DNA from: Mucilaginibacter xinganensis
GTDB taxonomy: Bacteria > Bacteroidota > Bacteroidia > Sphingobacteriales > Sphingobacteriaceae
Assembly (NCBI GenBank): GCA_026225055.1
Contig: JAMFSA010000095.1
Span: 82,402-146,401, forward strand
DNA length: 64,000 nucleotides
Reading direction: 5' to 3'
Of the stretch, positions 26,871 to 36,674 are shown in pieces. Position 1 is the first letter of the stretch. Each line of letters begins with the position of its first letter. The position numbers were made by a program, and so were the translations under genes. A model generated the notes under the pieces. The model was not told where the DNA came from, made no database searches, and saw only the letters and a list, made by a program, of their open reading frames with translations.

Positions 26871-28759
26871 CCACAGCAGAAAGAATAAAAATTATAGAAG
26901 CATCGTGCAAGCAGGTTGGCCGTGGCGTATTTTTCTCAACGCTCATTATTGTGGCCTCATTCCTCCCTGTATTTTTACTGGAAGGGCAGGAGGGCAAACT
27001 ATTCGGCCCGCTGGCGTGGACAAAAACATTCATCCTTGCCATTGATGCCATTTTAGCCGTAACATTGGCCCCGGTATTGATCTCCTTTTTTCTGAAAGGA
27101 AAACTGCGGACAGATGACCGTAACCCATTAACCCGCGGACTGGAAAGAATCTATCGCCCTATACTTAACTGGTGTGTTACCTGGCGCAAAACAACGCTTG
27201 CTATTAATATCATTGCCTTGCTCATCAGCATACCGCTCTTACTAAGTTTAGGCAGCGAGTTTATGCCGCCATTGGATGAAGGCACCATCCTGTTTATGCC
27301 GGTTACTTTACCCGATATTTCCAATTCCGAAGCCAAACAATTGCTGCAGGTGCAGGACAGAATCATTAAAAGTGTTCCCGAAGTAGCCAATGTTTTAGGG
27401 AAGGCCGGCCGGGCAAATACGGCTACCGATAATTCGCCCATCAGCATGGTGGAAACAATCATCCTGCTGAAACCACACAGCGAATGGCGCAAAGGACTTA
27501 AAAAGGAAGATATTGTTAACGAACTCAATGCCAAACTGCAAATACCCGGCGTGGTAAACGGCTGGACACAGCCTATTATTAACCGCATCAATATGCTTTC
27601 AACAGGTATCCGTACCGATGTGGGGCTGAAGATATATGGACAGAACCTGGATACTATTTACGCGCTATCCAATCAAATGAAACAGGCTTTGCAGGGTGTA
27701 AATGGAGTGAAGGATCTGTATGTCGACCCGATAACAGGCGGCAAATACCTGGATATACAGGTGAATAAAGATGCTATTGGCCGTTACGGTTTAAGTGTGG
27801 ATGATGTAAATGAAGTAGTTGAAAGCGCCTTAGGAGGCATGAACCTAACCACCACCATTGAGGGCCGCAGGCGCTTCAGCGTAAACCTGCGTTTAGCCCA
27901 GGATTACCGCAATAACCTGGATGAGATCAAACGAACCTTGGTGCAAACGCCAAATAATGGGCCTGTTCCGTTGTCATCTGTCGCGGATATTAAAATAAGC
28001 GACGGCCCTGCCATGATACAATCAGAAAACGCCTTGTTGCGTGGTACGGTACTCTTCAATGTACGCGACCGGGATTTGGGCAGCACAGTGAAGGAAGCCC
28101 AGGATAGGTTAAACACCATGGTAAAAACGCTGCCCAAAGGTTATTATGTGGAATGGAGCGGCCAGTATGAAAACCTGATCCGCGCGCAGCATACCTTAAA
28201 GCTGATTTTACCGATTGTATTGGTCATTATATTCACCTGCCTGTATTTTGCTTTTAAATCTATTAGGGAAGCATTCTTTAGCCTGATATCTATCCCTTTC
28301 GCACTCATCGGCGGGGCTTACATGGTATATTTCTTTGGGGTGCATTTATCGGTTGCAGTAGCGGTTGGGTTTATCGCTTTGTTTGGCATAGCGGTGGAAA
28401 CTGGTATTGTAATGGTGATCTATTTGAACGATGCCATGCAGCAGTTAGTCGCCCTGAAAGGGAACTCAAAAGAAACCATTACCCGTGAAGACCTGCGTGT
28501 TTATGTAATGAACGGCGCTGTAAAACGCCTGCGCCCAAAACTGATGACCGTGTGCGTAGCCCTGTTTGGCTTGGTGCCGGTGCTATGGTCTACAGGTACA
28601 GGCAGCGATGTTATGCTGCCGATAGTACTGCCGATGATTGGCGGGGTATTAACTTCTTCAACCCATATTTTACTGGTTACACCGCTCATTTTTTTAATGG
28701 TGAAGGAATATGAGCTAAAGAAATACGGCAAGCTGGAAGTATTGGACGTAAAGGAATAA
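26867..28759 (+). CDS. cusA: CusA/CzcA-type heavy-metal RND pump, C-terminal part
   Basis: 630 residues that take up exactly where the previous frame stops: MTTAERIKIIEASCKQVGRG corresponds to the cytoplasmic loop of CusA, followed by FLLEGQEGKLFGPLAWTKT, the large second porter domain (EFMPPLDEGTILFMP, NMLSTGIRTDVGLKIYGQN) and the last membrane block (GFIALFGIAVETGIVMVIYLND). The acidic and Met-rich elements typical of metal RND pumps are retained. Start ATG overlaps the N-terminal part's stop by ATGA. TolC-type gene follows 4 bases later. Would export Cu(I)/Ag(I) or divalent metals with proton exchange; the ion is not certain. Confidence 0.88.
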   Translation: MTTAERIKIIEASCKQVGRGVFFSTLIIVASFLPVFLLEGQEGKLFGPLAWTKTFILAIDAILAVTLAPVLISFFLKGKLRTDDRNPLTRGLERIYRPILNWCVTWRKTTLAINIIALLISIPLLLSLGSEFMPPLDEGTILFMPVTLPDISNSEAKQLLQVQDRIIKSVPEVANVLGKAGRANTATDNSPISMVETIILLKPHSEWRKGLKKEDIVNELNAKLQIPGVVNGWTQPIINRINMLSTGIRTDVGLKIYGQNLDTIYALSNQMKQALQGVNGVKDLYVDPITGGKYLDIQVNKDAIGRYGLSVDDVNEVVESALGGMNLTTTIEGRRRFSVNLRLAQDYRNNLDEIKRTLVQTPNNGPVPLSSVADIKISDGPAMIQSENALLRGTVLFNVRDRDLGSTVKEAQDRLNTMVKTLPKGYYVEWSGQYENLIRAQHTLKLILPIVLVIIFTCLYFAFKSIREAFFSLISIPFALIGGAYMVYFFGVHLSVAVAVGFIALFGIAVETGIVMVIYLNDAMQQLVALKGNSKETITREDLRVYVMNGAVKRLRPKLMTVCVALFGLVPVLWSTGTGSDVMLPIVLPMIGGVLTSSTHILLVTPLIFLMVKEYELKKYGKLEVLDVKE

Positions 28760-28763
28760 GAAC

Positions 28764-29996
28764 ATGAAAACGAAATATCAATTTATATATATAGCACTCA
28801 TTAGTATTGGTTTTGTAACAAATGTAAGTGCGCAACGCCTGTCATTAGATAGCGTTATAGCCCGTGTTATCGCTAATCCGGCGTTACAGGCTTATGATGC
28901 CCGCATCAGCGCGCAGGATGCTTATGCAACCGGTGCAAAAAATTTGGATGCACCCAAGATCAGCGCGGGGCAATACATGGTGCCCTATCAGTTTAGTCCG
29001 AATGCGGGCTCGTTTATGATCAGCGGGGAGCAAATGTTTACCAACCCTGCAAAGCTTAAAGCAAAGCAGGATTATATGCAGGGGGTATCCAAAGTAACTT
29101 CGGAAGATAAAAATTATCAGAAAAACCAACTCATCGCGCAAGCCAAACAGTATTATTATGAGCAGGTGGTGCTGGAAAAGAAAATGGCTTTACTGCAAAA
29201 CACACAAAGCCTGCTTGAATATATGCTGAAGGATGCCAATATCCGCCTTACTTATGGCAAGGAAAAACTCAGCAATATTTATAAAGCCAAAGCCGAGTTG
29301 TATGAACTGGATAACAGTCGCGAACAGCTGAATAATGAGATCAGCCAGAAAAATATTATGCTTAATACGCTGATGAACCAGGATAAGCAAACGGCTTTTA
29401 TGGTTGATACCAATTATGTTTTAAAGGATTATGAGATAGCCATAACCGATACGGCAGCACTGGCCAACCAGCGTAGTGATGTTAAAGGCATCAACCGTAA
29501 CATTGAGTTACAACAGCTCAACGCCCAAATGGAATACAGCAAGCGCAAGCCCGATTTTGGCATACAGGCGGCGCACATGATCAGTTATGGCGGCTATGCC
29601 AACCAATATGTGTTAATGGCCTCGGTTACTATTCCTATTGTTCCCTGGGCGTCAAAAGAATACAAGGCCAACCTGAAAGGTATCCGTTACGAGGTGGAAG
29701 AATTACAGCAGAAAAGGATGGATGTGCTTAACCAGGCTGAAGGTCAGCTGGCGGGTTTACGAACGGATATGAATAGCAAGAAAAGGCAGATCAATAACTA
29801 TCAGCATAATATAATACCGGCCTTACAAAACGGCTATAAAACGGCATTGCTGGCTTACGACCAAAATACCGGCGACCTGCCATCGGTATTGGATGGCATT
29901 AAAGACCTGCAAACCGCCCGCATGGAAGCATTAGACCGTTTACAGGAAATATTAACTCTACAAGTAGCTTATGAAAAAGAAAATGAAAAGTATTAA
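28764..29996 (+). CDS. TolC-family outer-membrane channel (CusC-like)
   Basis: 410 residues with a signal peptide (IYIALISIGFVTNVSAQ) and long coiled-coil helices typical of the outer-membrane efflux protein family: LAQAKQYYYEQVVLEKKMALLQNTQ-like repeats in both halves and KPDFGIQAAHMISYGG in a strand region. It would form the outer-membrane exit duct of the metal RND system. It starts 4 bases after the pump and its last 26 bases overlap the first adaptor gene, so they are translated together. Confidence 0.88.
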   Translation: MKTKYQFIYIALISIGFVTNVSAQRLSLDSVIARVIANPALQAYDARISAQDAYATGAKNLDAPKISAGQYMVPYQFSPNAGSFMISGEQMFTNPAKLKAKQDYMQGVSKVTSEDKNYQKNQLIAQAKQYYYEQVVLEKKMALLQNTQSLLEYMLKDANIRLTYGKEKLSNIYKAKAELYELDNSREQLNNEISQKNIMLNTLMNQDKQTAFMVDTNYVLKDYEIAITDTAALANQRSDVKGINRNIELQQLNAQMEYSKRKPDFGIQAAHMISYGGYANQYVLMASVTIPIVPWASKEYKANLKGIRYEVEELQQKRMDVLNQAEGQLAGLRTDMNSKKRQINNYQHNIIPALQNGYKTALLAYDQNTGDLPSVLDGIKDLQTARMEALDRLQEILTLQVAYEKENEKY

Positions 29997-31242
29997 AGGT
30001 ATTTCGATAGCGCTTTTCGTTGTTGCTATACTAATAAGCGCTTGTAATAACCATAAACAGGCAACTGTTGCATCGGCAAAAACAAATACCGATGCTAAAT
30101 ATACCTGCCCAATGCACCCGCAGATATTAGAAGATCACCCGGGTAGTTGCCCCATTTGTGGGATGACACTGGTTAAAAAATCAGGCCAGGCCAGCGAGGG
30201 TTCGGGCATTAGTTTAAATACGGTTTTGCAGCCGGTTAATTCGTCCGTAATATCGTCGGTTAATACCATTATACCTGAGCAAAAGGAGGTTCCAACTTCA
30301 ATATCAGCCCTGGGTTATCTGGATTTTGATACACGTACATTTAATAATATCGCATCACGTTTTTCGGGGCGGATTGAAAAGCTGTATGTTAAATATGCTT
30401 TTCAGGAGATCCACAAGGGGCAACGGATCTTTGATATTTATAGTCCGGATATGGTTACTGCCCAGCAGGATCTGATCTATCTTACCAAAAACTCCCCGCA
30501 GGAAACAGGATTGGTTAATGCCGCGCGACAAAAACTATTGTTACTGGGCATGACACAGGCGCAAGTAACCCAAGTAATAAAAACAGGTAATGCCTATTAT
30601 AGTTTACCGGTTTATAGTCCGTACGAAGGCCATGTGCATGATATGCCGCATAGCCAGATGGCAGGAGCAGCAACTGAACCAGCACCATCAGATCTATCCA
30701 ACAATTTGCCATTAACCATTAAAGAAGGCATGTATGTGCAGCAGGGACAAACGCTGTTTAATGTGGTTGATCCGCATATGCTTTGGGCTGTTATTAAGGT
30801 TGACAGGTCGATTATTTCAACCTTAAAATTAAATCAGCCGGTTACAATCACGCTCCCTGATATGCCGGGCAAAGAGATCAATGGAAAAGTGAACTTTATT
30901 GAACCAACCCTACGTGATGGTGATAAAACAACCACGATCAGGGTTTATGTCGATAATATGGATCATGAACTAAAAGTGAACAGCCTTGTAAAGGCCGACA
31001 TACAAACCGGGCAAACAAATGGCTTATGGATACCCCGTTCGGCGGTAATTGATCTGGGGCGAACACAAATTGTATGGCTTAAAAATGGGCCTGTATTTCA
31101 TGCGCAGCAGGTAGGTATAGGTGTTATTAATGGAGATGAAATACAGGTAACTAAAGGATTAACGGCTACAGATAGCCTCGCCTCAAACGCCCAATATTTA
31201 ACGGATAGCGAAAGCTTTATTAAAACCAAAGGCAATGAATAA
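29971..31242 (+). CDS. cusB: CusB-like RND adaptor with heavy-metal-binding domain (first copy)
   Basis: 423-residue periplasmic membrane-fusion protein. A lipoprotein signal (ALFVVAILISAC, then NNHK) is followed by a heavy-metal-binding domain (YTCPMHPQILEDHPGSCPICGMTLVKK) and the barrel-sandwich/alpha-hairpin/beta-barrel body (GRIEKLYVKYAFQEIHKGQRIFDIYSPDM; MLWAVIKVDRSIISTL). It links the pump to the TolC-type channel. A Met/His-rich loop (HVHDMPHSQM) near residue 215 adds metal ligands. ATG 29971 overlaps the channel gene; ATG 29983 is an alternative. It overlaps the second adaptor by 8 bases. Confidence 0.9.
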   Translation: MKKKMKSIKGISIALFVVAILISACNNHKQATVASAKTNTDAKYTCPMHPQILEDHPGSCPICGMTLVKKSGQASEGSGISLNTVLQPVNSSVISSVNTIIPEQKEVPTSISALGYLDFDTRTFNNIASRFSGRIEKLYVKYAFQEIHKGQRIFDIYSPDMVTAQQDLIYLTKNSPQETGLVNAARQKLLLLGMTQAQVTQVIKTGNAYYSLPVYSPYEGHVHDMPHSQMAGAATEPAPSDLSNNLPLTIKEGMYVQQGQTLFNVVDPHMLWAVIKVDRSIISTLKLNQPVTITLPDMPGKEINGKVNFIEPTLRDGDKTTTIRVYVDNMDHELKVNSLVKADIQTGQTNGLWIPRSAVIDLGRTQIVWLKNGPVFHAQQVGIGVINGDEIQVTKGLTATDSLASNAQYLTDSESFIKTKGNE

Positions 31243-32452
31243 GATAAAGATATTAGCCTTACTGTTGCTGCTTGGCTTTGCAGCATGTAAGCAAAAGCCA
31301 CAAATTGTAGCAGTGGCTAAAACTCAAAACAAGTTTTACTATACCTGTTCCATGCATCCGCAGATACATGAAGATCACCCCGGCAATTGCCCAATCTGTG
31401 GGATGAAGCTCATTAAGGTTGAACTAACCGGCATGAGCAATATGGCTGCTAACAAGATCACGCTAACAGCCACGCAATTACAATTAGCCGGTATCCAAAC
31501 AGATACAGTTCGGGAGGAAAATATCGGCACTGAAAAAACACTTACGGGAACGGTTACCACAGATGAAAACAGCGCGCAGGAACTGAGTGCGAGAATAGCA
31601 GGGCGCATACAGCAATTATTTGTTCGTACTGTAGGTGAAAAAATATCAATCGGCCAACCTGTTTATTCTATTTATAGCGAAGACCTGCAGGAAGCGGAAA
31701 AGGAATATCTGTTAGCAAAACAACAGCAAAAAGATCTTCACAACCAGGATGTAGATTACCAGCAATTGATCAGCTCTGCAGAGCATAAATTGCAGTTATG
31801 GGGTTTATCGCCGGTACAAATAAAGGCTCTGTCAGTTTCAGGAAAGGTGTCTGCTACAACAACTGTATTGAGTAAATTATCAGGTACAGTTAGCGAAATA
31901 GCAGTTCATGAAGGGGATTATGTTACGGAAGGCATGTCGATTCTGAAAACACAAGGATTGAATAGTTTATGGGTTGAAGCTCAGTTATATGCAAATGAAA
32001 CAGCCAATTACAAGGAAAATGACCGTGTAAGTGTTTCCTTTCCCGATTTAGGTAATCGGGTTATAAATGGCAAAGTAGAATTTATTAATCCCGAACTGTC
32101 TGAGGCTTCCAAAGTAAATTTAATAAGGATCAGTATTCCCAATCCGCAGGGATTGATTCAGCCGGGCATGCTGGCTTATATCTCCATCAATAATAGTGGT
32201 AATCATGCTTTGGCGGTACCTGCTTCGGCTATTTTAACCGGTGGTAATGGCAGCGTGGTATGGGTGAAAAATACGGATGGTAGTTTTTCACCGCGAATGA
32301 TAAAAGCAGGCAATGGTAATCAAACTTATGTGCCTGTTATTTTGGGTTTAAACAGAGGGGATATTGTAGTTACTAACGGAGCTTACCTGTTAAATAGTGA
32401 GGCTATTTTTAAAAATGGGAATGATAATAGTATGAGTGGAATGAAGATGTAA
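31235..32452 (+). CDS. cusB: CusB-like RND adaptor with heavy-metal-binding domain (second copy)
   Basis: 405-residue paralogue of the previous protein, overlapping it by 8 bases. It has its own lipobox (LLLLGFAAC), heavy-metal-binding domain (YTCSMHPQIHEDHPGNCPICGMKLIKVE) and adaptor body (GRIQQLFVRTVGEKISIGQPVYSIYSEDL; LWVEAQLYANETANYKENDRV). The C-terminus ends NDNSMSGMKM, rich in methionine, fitting Cu(I)/Ag(I) binding. Two different adaptors with one pump suggest a heteromeric adaptor ring, which is inference. The gene is followed convergently by a hypothetical membrane protein 25 bases on. Confidence 0.9.
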   Translation: MNKIKILALLLLLGFAACKQKPQIVAVAKTQNKFYYTCSMHPQIHEDHPGNCPICGMKLIKVELTGMSNMAANKITLTATQLQLAGIQTDTVREENIGTEKTLTGTVTTDENSAQELSARIAGRIQQLFVRTVGEKISIGQPVYSIYSEDLQEAEKEYLLAKQQQKDLHNQDVDYQQLISSAEHKLQLWGLSPVQIKALSVSGKVSATTTVLSKLSGTVSEIAVHEGDYVTEGMSILKTQGLNSLWVEAQLYANETANYKENDRVSVSFPDLGNRVINGKVEFINPELSEASKVNLIRISIPNPQGLIQPGMLAYISINNSGNHALAVPASAILTGGNGSVVWVKNTDGSFSPRMIKAGNGNQTYVPVILGLNRGDIVVTNGAYLLNSEAIFKNGNDNSMSGMKM

Positions 32453-32477
32453 AAGTAGATAAAACATTTTATTATGA

Positions 32478-33023
32478 TTAGAACCAGTTATCTGTTGGTT
32501 TGCCGTTATGATGTTTATTAAATGTTTTATATAAATTAATTATGACGAATGGTATCCAGTAACCGTAAATCCACAAATTGTGATCGATAATCCTTATCCT
32601 GGAATTGCGTTGAAAATCATATTTTGTTAATTCTTTTCCTCCGCTTGATGTGTACAGCTTAGTGAAAAAATCTTTTGTGTGATCAGCTCCAATATCATAT
32701 GCCATGTAGCTTAATACACAAATAAATATGGTTACCCAAATGATGTTAAAGCTTTTATTAGAGAAAATGTTGTCAAAACGAAGATTATAAATGTAGAAAA
32801 CGAACAATATTGCTGTTGCAACCTTTAGCACATCGCTTAATAAATTCTCATTTTCATCAGTTAGTAAAATGCGATCCCAAAAACCATTTGGCTTAACCTT
32901 TATATTAAATATCTCTACTGAAAAAGGTTCTCTTTTATAGCCTTGTATATAGGCGTCAGAGTCGGTATAAGTTCTCTTATAAACTGTAATAGTTTGGGTG
33001 TGGAATAATTGAAACCAATTCAA
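32478..33023 (-). CDS. Hypothetical membrane protein
   Basis: 181 residues not recognised. Three hydrophobic segments are visible (VLKVATAILFVFYIYNL; FNIIWVTIFICVLSYMAYDIG; WIYGYWIPFVIINLYKTF), with about 65 polar residues before the first. Basic and aromatic-rich loops and no cysteine pairs. It is convergent with the metal-efflux operon and has no neighbour on its own strand, so context gives no clue. Confidence 0.6.
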   Translation of the reverse strand: MNWFQLFHTQTITVYKRTYTDSDAYIQGYKREPFSVEIFNIKVKPNGFWDRILLTDENENLLSDVLKVATAILFVFYIYNLRFDNIFSNKSFNIIWVTIFICVLSYMAYDIGADHTKDFFTKLYTSSGGKELTKYDFQRNSRIRIIDHNLWIYGYWIPFVIINLYKTFNKHHNGKPTDNWF

Positions 33024-33273
33024 AAAAGATGTATAAACCTGTTACGAAGTAGGTAAGATATTTAAAGGAAGTCATAAGGTTATTTTTTGGAATATTACTG
33101 TTATAAATATATAAAAACAAGTTATCAATACAAGCAATAGTATCACGGTTGCTCTAAGGCTGATTGCCTTTAAAGTGGTAAATGTATATCGTGTTCCGCA
33201 TAGAAATCACCATCAATTTGGCACATAACAGATAAATTTAATAGCTTCGGCGCTAATAAAATGTTTTTTACTA

Positions 33274-34650
33274 ATGCTAACAGTTGAGAAAATAGGCGGC
33301 ACTTCGATGAGTGCATTGCAAGAAGTTATCGATAATATTATCTTGTTTGAAAGAAGCGGTAACGCCATATATAACCGTGTTTTGGTGGTATCTGCATTTT
33401 CGGGTGTGACCAATCTTTTACTCGAAAATAAAAAAACAGGTGAGCCGGGCGTGTATCACCGCATTGCCAAATACCAGGATTTTCATGATTCATTGTATGA
33501 CCTGGTGGTTAAATTAAAAGAGATCAACATAAAATATGAAGCACTCGGGCTTGATCTGGCTGTGGCCGACGCGTTTATTGAAAAGCACATTGCCCGTGCG
33601 CAAACCTACCTGGAAAATCTGGTGAATATACTGGCATCAGGCTATGTCAGCAAGGAAGGTATCCTACAGGCTGCCCGTGAAATCCTGGCATCCATAGGCG
33701 AAACACATTCGGCCTTTAACCTTACTCAAATACTACAGCATAAAGGTATTAACGCCCGTTTGGTTGATCTGAGCGGATTTGATGATCAGCGTGCTTTTAC
33801 AATTGATCAGCGCATAAAGGAAGCATTTTCTACTATCGAACTAAAAGATTGCATTTGCATTGTTACCGGATATGCTAAAGGAACCGAGGGTATTATGCGT
33901 GAGTTCGACCGTGGTTACTCTGAGGTTACTTTCAGTAAGATTGCTGAAGTACTAAAACCACAGGAAGCTATCATCCATAAAGAGTATCACTTGTCAACAG
34001 CCGATCCTGCAATGGTAGGATTGGAGAGCTGCAAACCGGTGGGCTATACCAATTATGATATTGCCGACCAATTGGCTGATGTTGGTATGGAAGCCATTCA
34101 CCCTAAAGCTTCAAAACCATTGGAGATAAACGGTATCCATTTACGTATAAAAAACACTTTTGAGCCGGCGCATCCGGGCACGCTGATCACCCGTGAGTAC
34201 ATCTCGGCGTTGAAAAGGGTAGAGGTGATCACCGGGACGGATAAGCTCCTGATGATCGATATTTACGACCCTTTAATGGTAGGTAACGTAGGCAGCGATT
34301 TGCAGATCATGCAATTGTTTGCTAAACATAACATTAGCTATACGTTTAAAGCTACCAGCGCAAACAGCATATCCATAGTAATATGGGAACAGGATTTCGA
34401 TCAACAATTAATTACCGACCTGGAAGAAGCGTTTGAAAAGGTTACTGTTGAAAAGGTAGCAATGGTTTGTTTACTGGGTACTAACATGGATCAGCCGGGT
34501 TTACTGGCTAAAAGCGCTGCAGCATTAGCGAAGCAGGAAATCAACATTAAAAGCGCGGGCTTTGCGTTGCGTAAGGTAAATATTCAGTTTTTAATAGACC
34601 GGGAAGATTTTAAGACGGCCATAGTAGCACTGAATAAAGCAGTAGGATAA
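33274..34650 (+). CDS. Aspartate kinase
   Basis: 458 residues that phosphorylate L-aspartate, the first step to lysine, threonine, methionine and diaminopimelate. The N-terminus VEKIGGTSMS replaces the usual KFGGTS, with the Lys retained two residues earlier in a shifted setting. The kinase core carries NRVLVVSAFSGVTNLL and CIVTGYAKGTEGIMREFDRGYSEVTFSKIAEVL. The C-terminal 140 residues are two ACT domains (VGSDLQIMQLFAKHNISYTFK; LLGTNMDQPGLLAKSAAALAKQEINIKSAG), the usual site of feedback binding. Stand-alone kinase with no fused homoserine dehydrogenase. Confidence 0.92.
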   Translation: MLTVEKIGGTSMSALQEVIDNIILFERSGNAIYNRVLVVSAFSGVTNLLLENKKTGEPGVYHRIAKYQDFHDSLYDLVVKLKEINIKYEALGLDLAVADAFIEKHIARAQTYLENLVNILASGYVSKEGILQAAREILASIGETHSAFNLTQILQHKGINARLVDLSGFDDQRAFTIDQRIKEAFSTIELKDCICIVTGYAKGTEGIMREFDRGYSEVTFSKIAEVLKPQEAIIHKEYHLSTADPAMVGLESCKPVGYTNYDIADQLADVGMEAIHPKASKPLEINGIHLRIKNTFEPAHPGTLITREYISALKRVEVITGTDKLLMIDIYDPLMVGNVGSDLQIMQLFAKHNISYTFKATSANSISIVIWEQDFDQQLITDLEEAFEKVTVEKVAMVCLLGTNMDQPGLLAKSAAALAKQEINIKSAGFALRKVNIQFLIDREDFKTAIVALNKAVG

Positions 34651-34656
34651 AAAAGG

Positions 34657-34700
34657 TTTAAAAAATAAAGGCATCCTTACACTCGCTGTTCGGATGCCTT
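34657..34700 (-). terminator. Terminator at the convergent aspartate kinase / LytTR end
   Basis: A perfect 9-base stem (34668-34676 with 34692-34700) and 15-base loop. Read on the minus strand it is followed by a T-rich tail (34657-34669), so it best fits termination of the LytTR/kinase operon; on the plus strand it lies 18 bases after the aspartate kinase stop without a T-run. Confidence 0.65.
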
Positions 34701-34854
34701 AAACCTAAACCTTATCATTATAAACAAATAGGATATTTGTCATATGAGACTGCAATAATAGTTCATTTCTTACCTAAACGAAGACGTGTATCGATGAATG
34801 GGGTGATTGAATAGACGAAGAGCGATAATCACTCATTTTATCCGGCCATTTGGC

Positions 34855-35604
34855 CTAATTCCACTTACTTACAAACTGGTTAAAGACATCTTTGTACTGA
34901 TCGCCTACAGCTATGTTCAGTTTGTTTATCTGTACAGAATTACGGGTAATTGCGCTAATCTTTTCAAGCGATACGATATACGAACGGTGGATGCGCATAA
35001 AACGCTTCGCGGGTAATTTTTCTTCTAATGATTTAAGGCTGGTAAGCGATAGTATTGCTTTCTCACTGCCTTGCAGCCAAACTTTAACATAGTCTTTTAA
35101 TGATTCTATGTACACAATATCATTAAGTGCAATGCGTACCAGTTGGTATTCTACCTTTAAAAATAAATAATCGTTTTCAATGCCATCGCCTTCTGCAACA
35201 GGAGCAGCAGCAGGGGCTGGTTTGTTCACCAGTTCGGCATAAGCCATTCCTTTATGTGCAGCCCGTAAAAATTCTTCGTAATTAAATGGTTTCAACAGGT
35301 AATCCAGCGCATCAACCTTGTAACCTTCCAGGGCAAACTGATTGTAGGCAGTAGTGAATATAATACGGGGTCTGTTTAAGTTATTGCCATGGTCGAGTAT
35401 GCGGGCCAGTTCCAGTCCGTTAAGATCTGGCATCTGTATGTCCAGGAATATAAGATCAATCTTTTGCTGATGAATGATCTTTAAAGCTTCAACCGCGCTC
35501 GAAAATCGGCCAATAAGTTTTAAGAAAGGAGTTTGTTCAACAAAAGCGCAAACCAGCCCCAGGGCCAGTGGCTCATCATCTACAGCTATGCAATTTAATA
35601 TCAT
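34855..35604 (-). CDS. LytTR-family response regulator
   Basis: 249 residues. The N-terminal receiver has the acidic pair in IAVDDEPLAL and phospho-acceptor Asp55 (LIFLDIQMPDLNG), then a K in LLKPFNYEEF. The C-terminal LytTR DNA-binding domain carries IVYIESLKDYVKVWLQG and KRFMRIHRSYIVSLEKI. Its start overlaps the stop of the sensor kinase gene by ATGA (35601-35604), so they form a coupled two-component pair. The kinase lies next to a divergent TonB-dependent outer-membrane gene, a likely target. Confidence 0.93.
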   Translation of the reverse strand: MILNCIAVDDEPLALGLVCAFVEQTPFLKLIGRFSSAVEALKIIHQQKIDLIFLDIQMPDLNGLELARILDHGNNLNRPRIIFTTAYNQFALEGYKVDALDYLLKPFNYEEFLRAAHKGMAYAELVNKPAPAAAPVAEGDGIENDYLFLKVEYQLVRIALNDIVYIESLKDYVKVWLQGSEKAILSLTSLKSLEEKLPAKRFMRIHRSYIVSLEKISAITRNSVQINKLNIAVGDQYKDVFNQFVSKWN

Positions 35605-36674
35605 GACAGATCAAGCATTAAATGAACATTATATTCATTGGTTTTGTTTAGTTGGGTTATTACCAGCTTATGTTTACCTGGGTACAGTAAATGCAGTCTT
35701 CGCCTGGTATTATTAAGCCCTATGCCGCCATATTCATCAACGTTAGAGTTTTGATTGGTAATAATGGTATTGGTTACCGATAGTTCAAGTTTTTTATCCT
35801 GCTGCTTTATATTTATGTAGATATGGCTGGGCTCCGTTGCGCTAACGCCATGTTTAAAAGCGTTTTCAACAAAGGGCAAAAATAGCATGGATGCAACGGG
35901 CAGGTCATTCAGGTGTTCGGGCGCCTCGAAGTTTATCTGCATCGTATTTGTCAGCCGTAGTTGCATTAAACTGATATAGTCTTTTATAAAAGTCACTTCC
36001 TGACTTAAAAGCGAATGGCCCTGTGGTGTATCATAAAGCAAATAACGCATCATACGCGACAGTTGGTGGATTGCTTTTCGCGAAGTCTCCGCATCCGCAT
36101 AAGTAAGGGCGTAAATATTATTGAGTGTGTTGAAAAAGAAATGCGGGTTTATCTGCGCCTTTAAAAAGGAAAGCTCGGATGATGTTTTTTCCTGCTGCAA
36201 AATCATGTGCGATTGTTTATCGGCCTGCCATTTTTGTATTGCGGTAATACTTGTGCCAATGCCCAATACCAGGGCCACCATAATAGCGCTTACTATATCA
36301 AAATGCGAATGGTCCTCATGGTTTTTAGGAGGCCCGTGGCGCCTGAAAGCAGCTTCGATCAACTCATGCAAATTAAGCCATTTATCAGTATATGTATTAA
36401 TGAGTAAAAATGCCGCGATAATGAGCGCTAAAAAAAGTAAATAATAGCCTGTATGATTTTTTAGCAGGAAACGAGGCATTAACACCAATGAGTTTGTATA
36501 ATATGCTGCTGCGAGCATTAATAAAACAATTGCCTGCTTTATCCATAATTGGTAGGGAAAAGCAATGTCACTTGTAAAAGGTTGATAAAATAATATAGCC
36601 AATCCCAGTACCAGCCATACCAGTATTTGTATAAGTATAGCAACTAAACGACTGTTTGATTTTTGAAATAACAT
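35601..36674 (-). CDS. LytS-type sensor histidine kinase
   Basis: 357 residues with about four membrane helices in the first 155 residues (LIQILVWLVLGLAILFYQPF; AIVLLMLAAAYYTNSLVLM; YYLLFLALIIAAFLLINTY; IVSAIMVALVLGIGTSITAI). The cytoplasmic part has the HisK domain FLKAQINPHFFFNTLNNIYALTY (His in NPHFFFN) and a compact ATPase with FLPFVENAFKHG and GGIGLNNTRRRL. This is the LytS/YehU layout. It is first in the operon with the LytTR regulator. The stimulus is unknown. Confidence 0.92.
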   Translation of the reverse strand: MLFQKSNSRLVAILIQILVWLVLGLAILFYQPFTSDIAFPYQLWIKQAIVLLMLAAAYYTNSLVLMPRFLLKNHTGYYLLFLALIIAAFLLINTYTDKWLNLHELIEAAFRRHGPPKNHEDHSHFDIVSAIMVALVLGIGTSITAIQKWQADKQSHMILQQEKTSSELSFLKAQINPHFFFNTLNNIYALTYADAETSRKAIHQLSRMMRYLLYDTPQGHSLLSQEVTFIKDYISLMQLRLTNTMQINFEAPEHLNDLPVASMLFLPFVENAFKHGVSATEPSHIYINIKQQDKKLELSVTNTIITNQNSNVDEYGGIGLNNTRRRLHLLYPGKHKLVITQLNKTNEYNVHLMLDLS

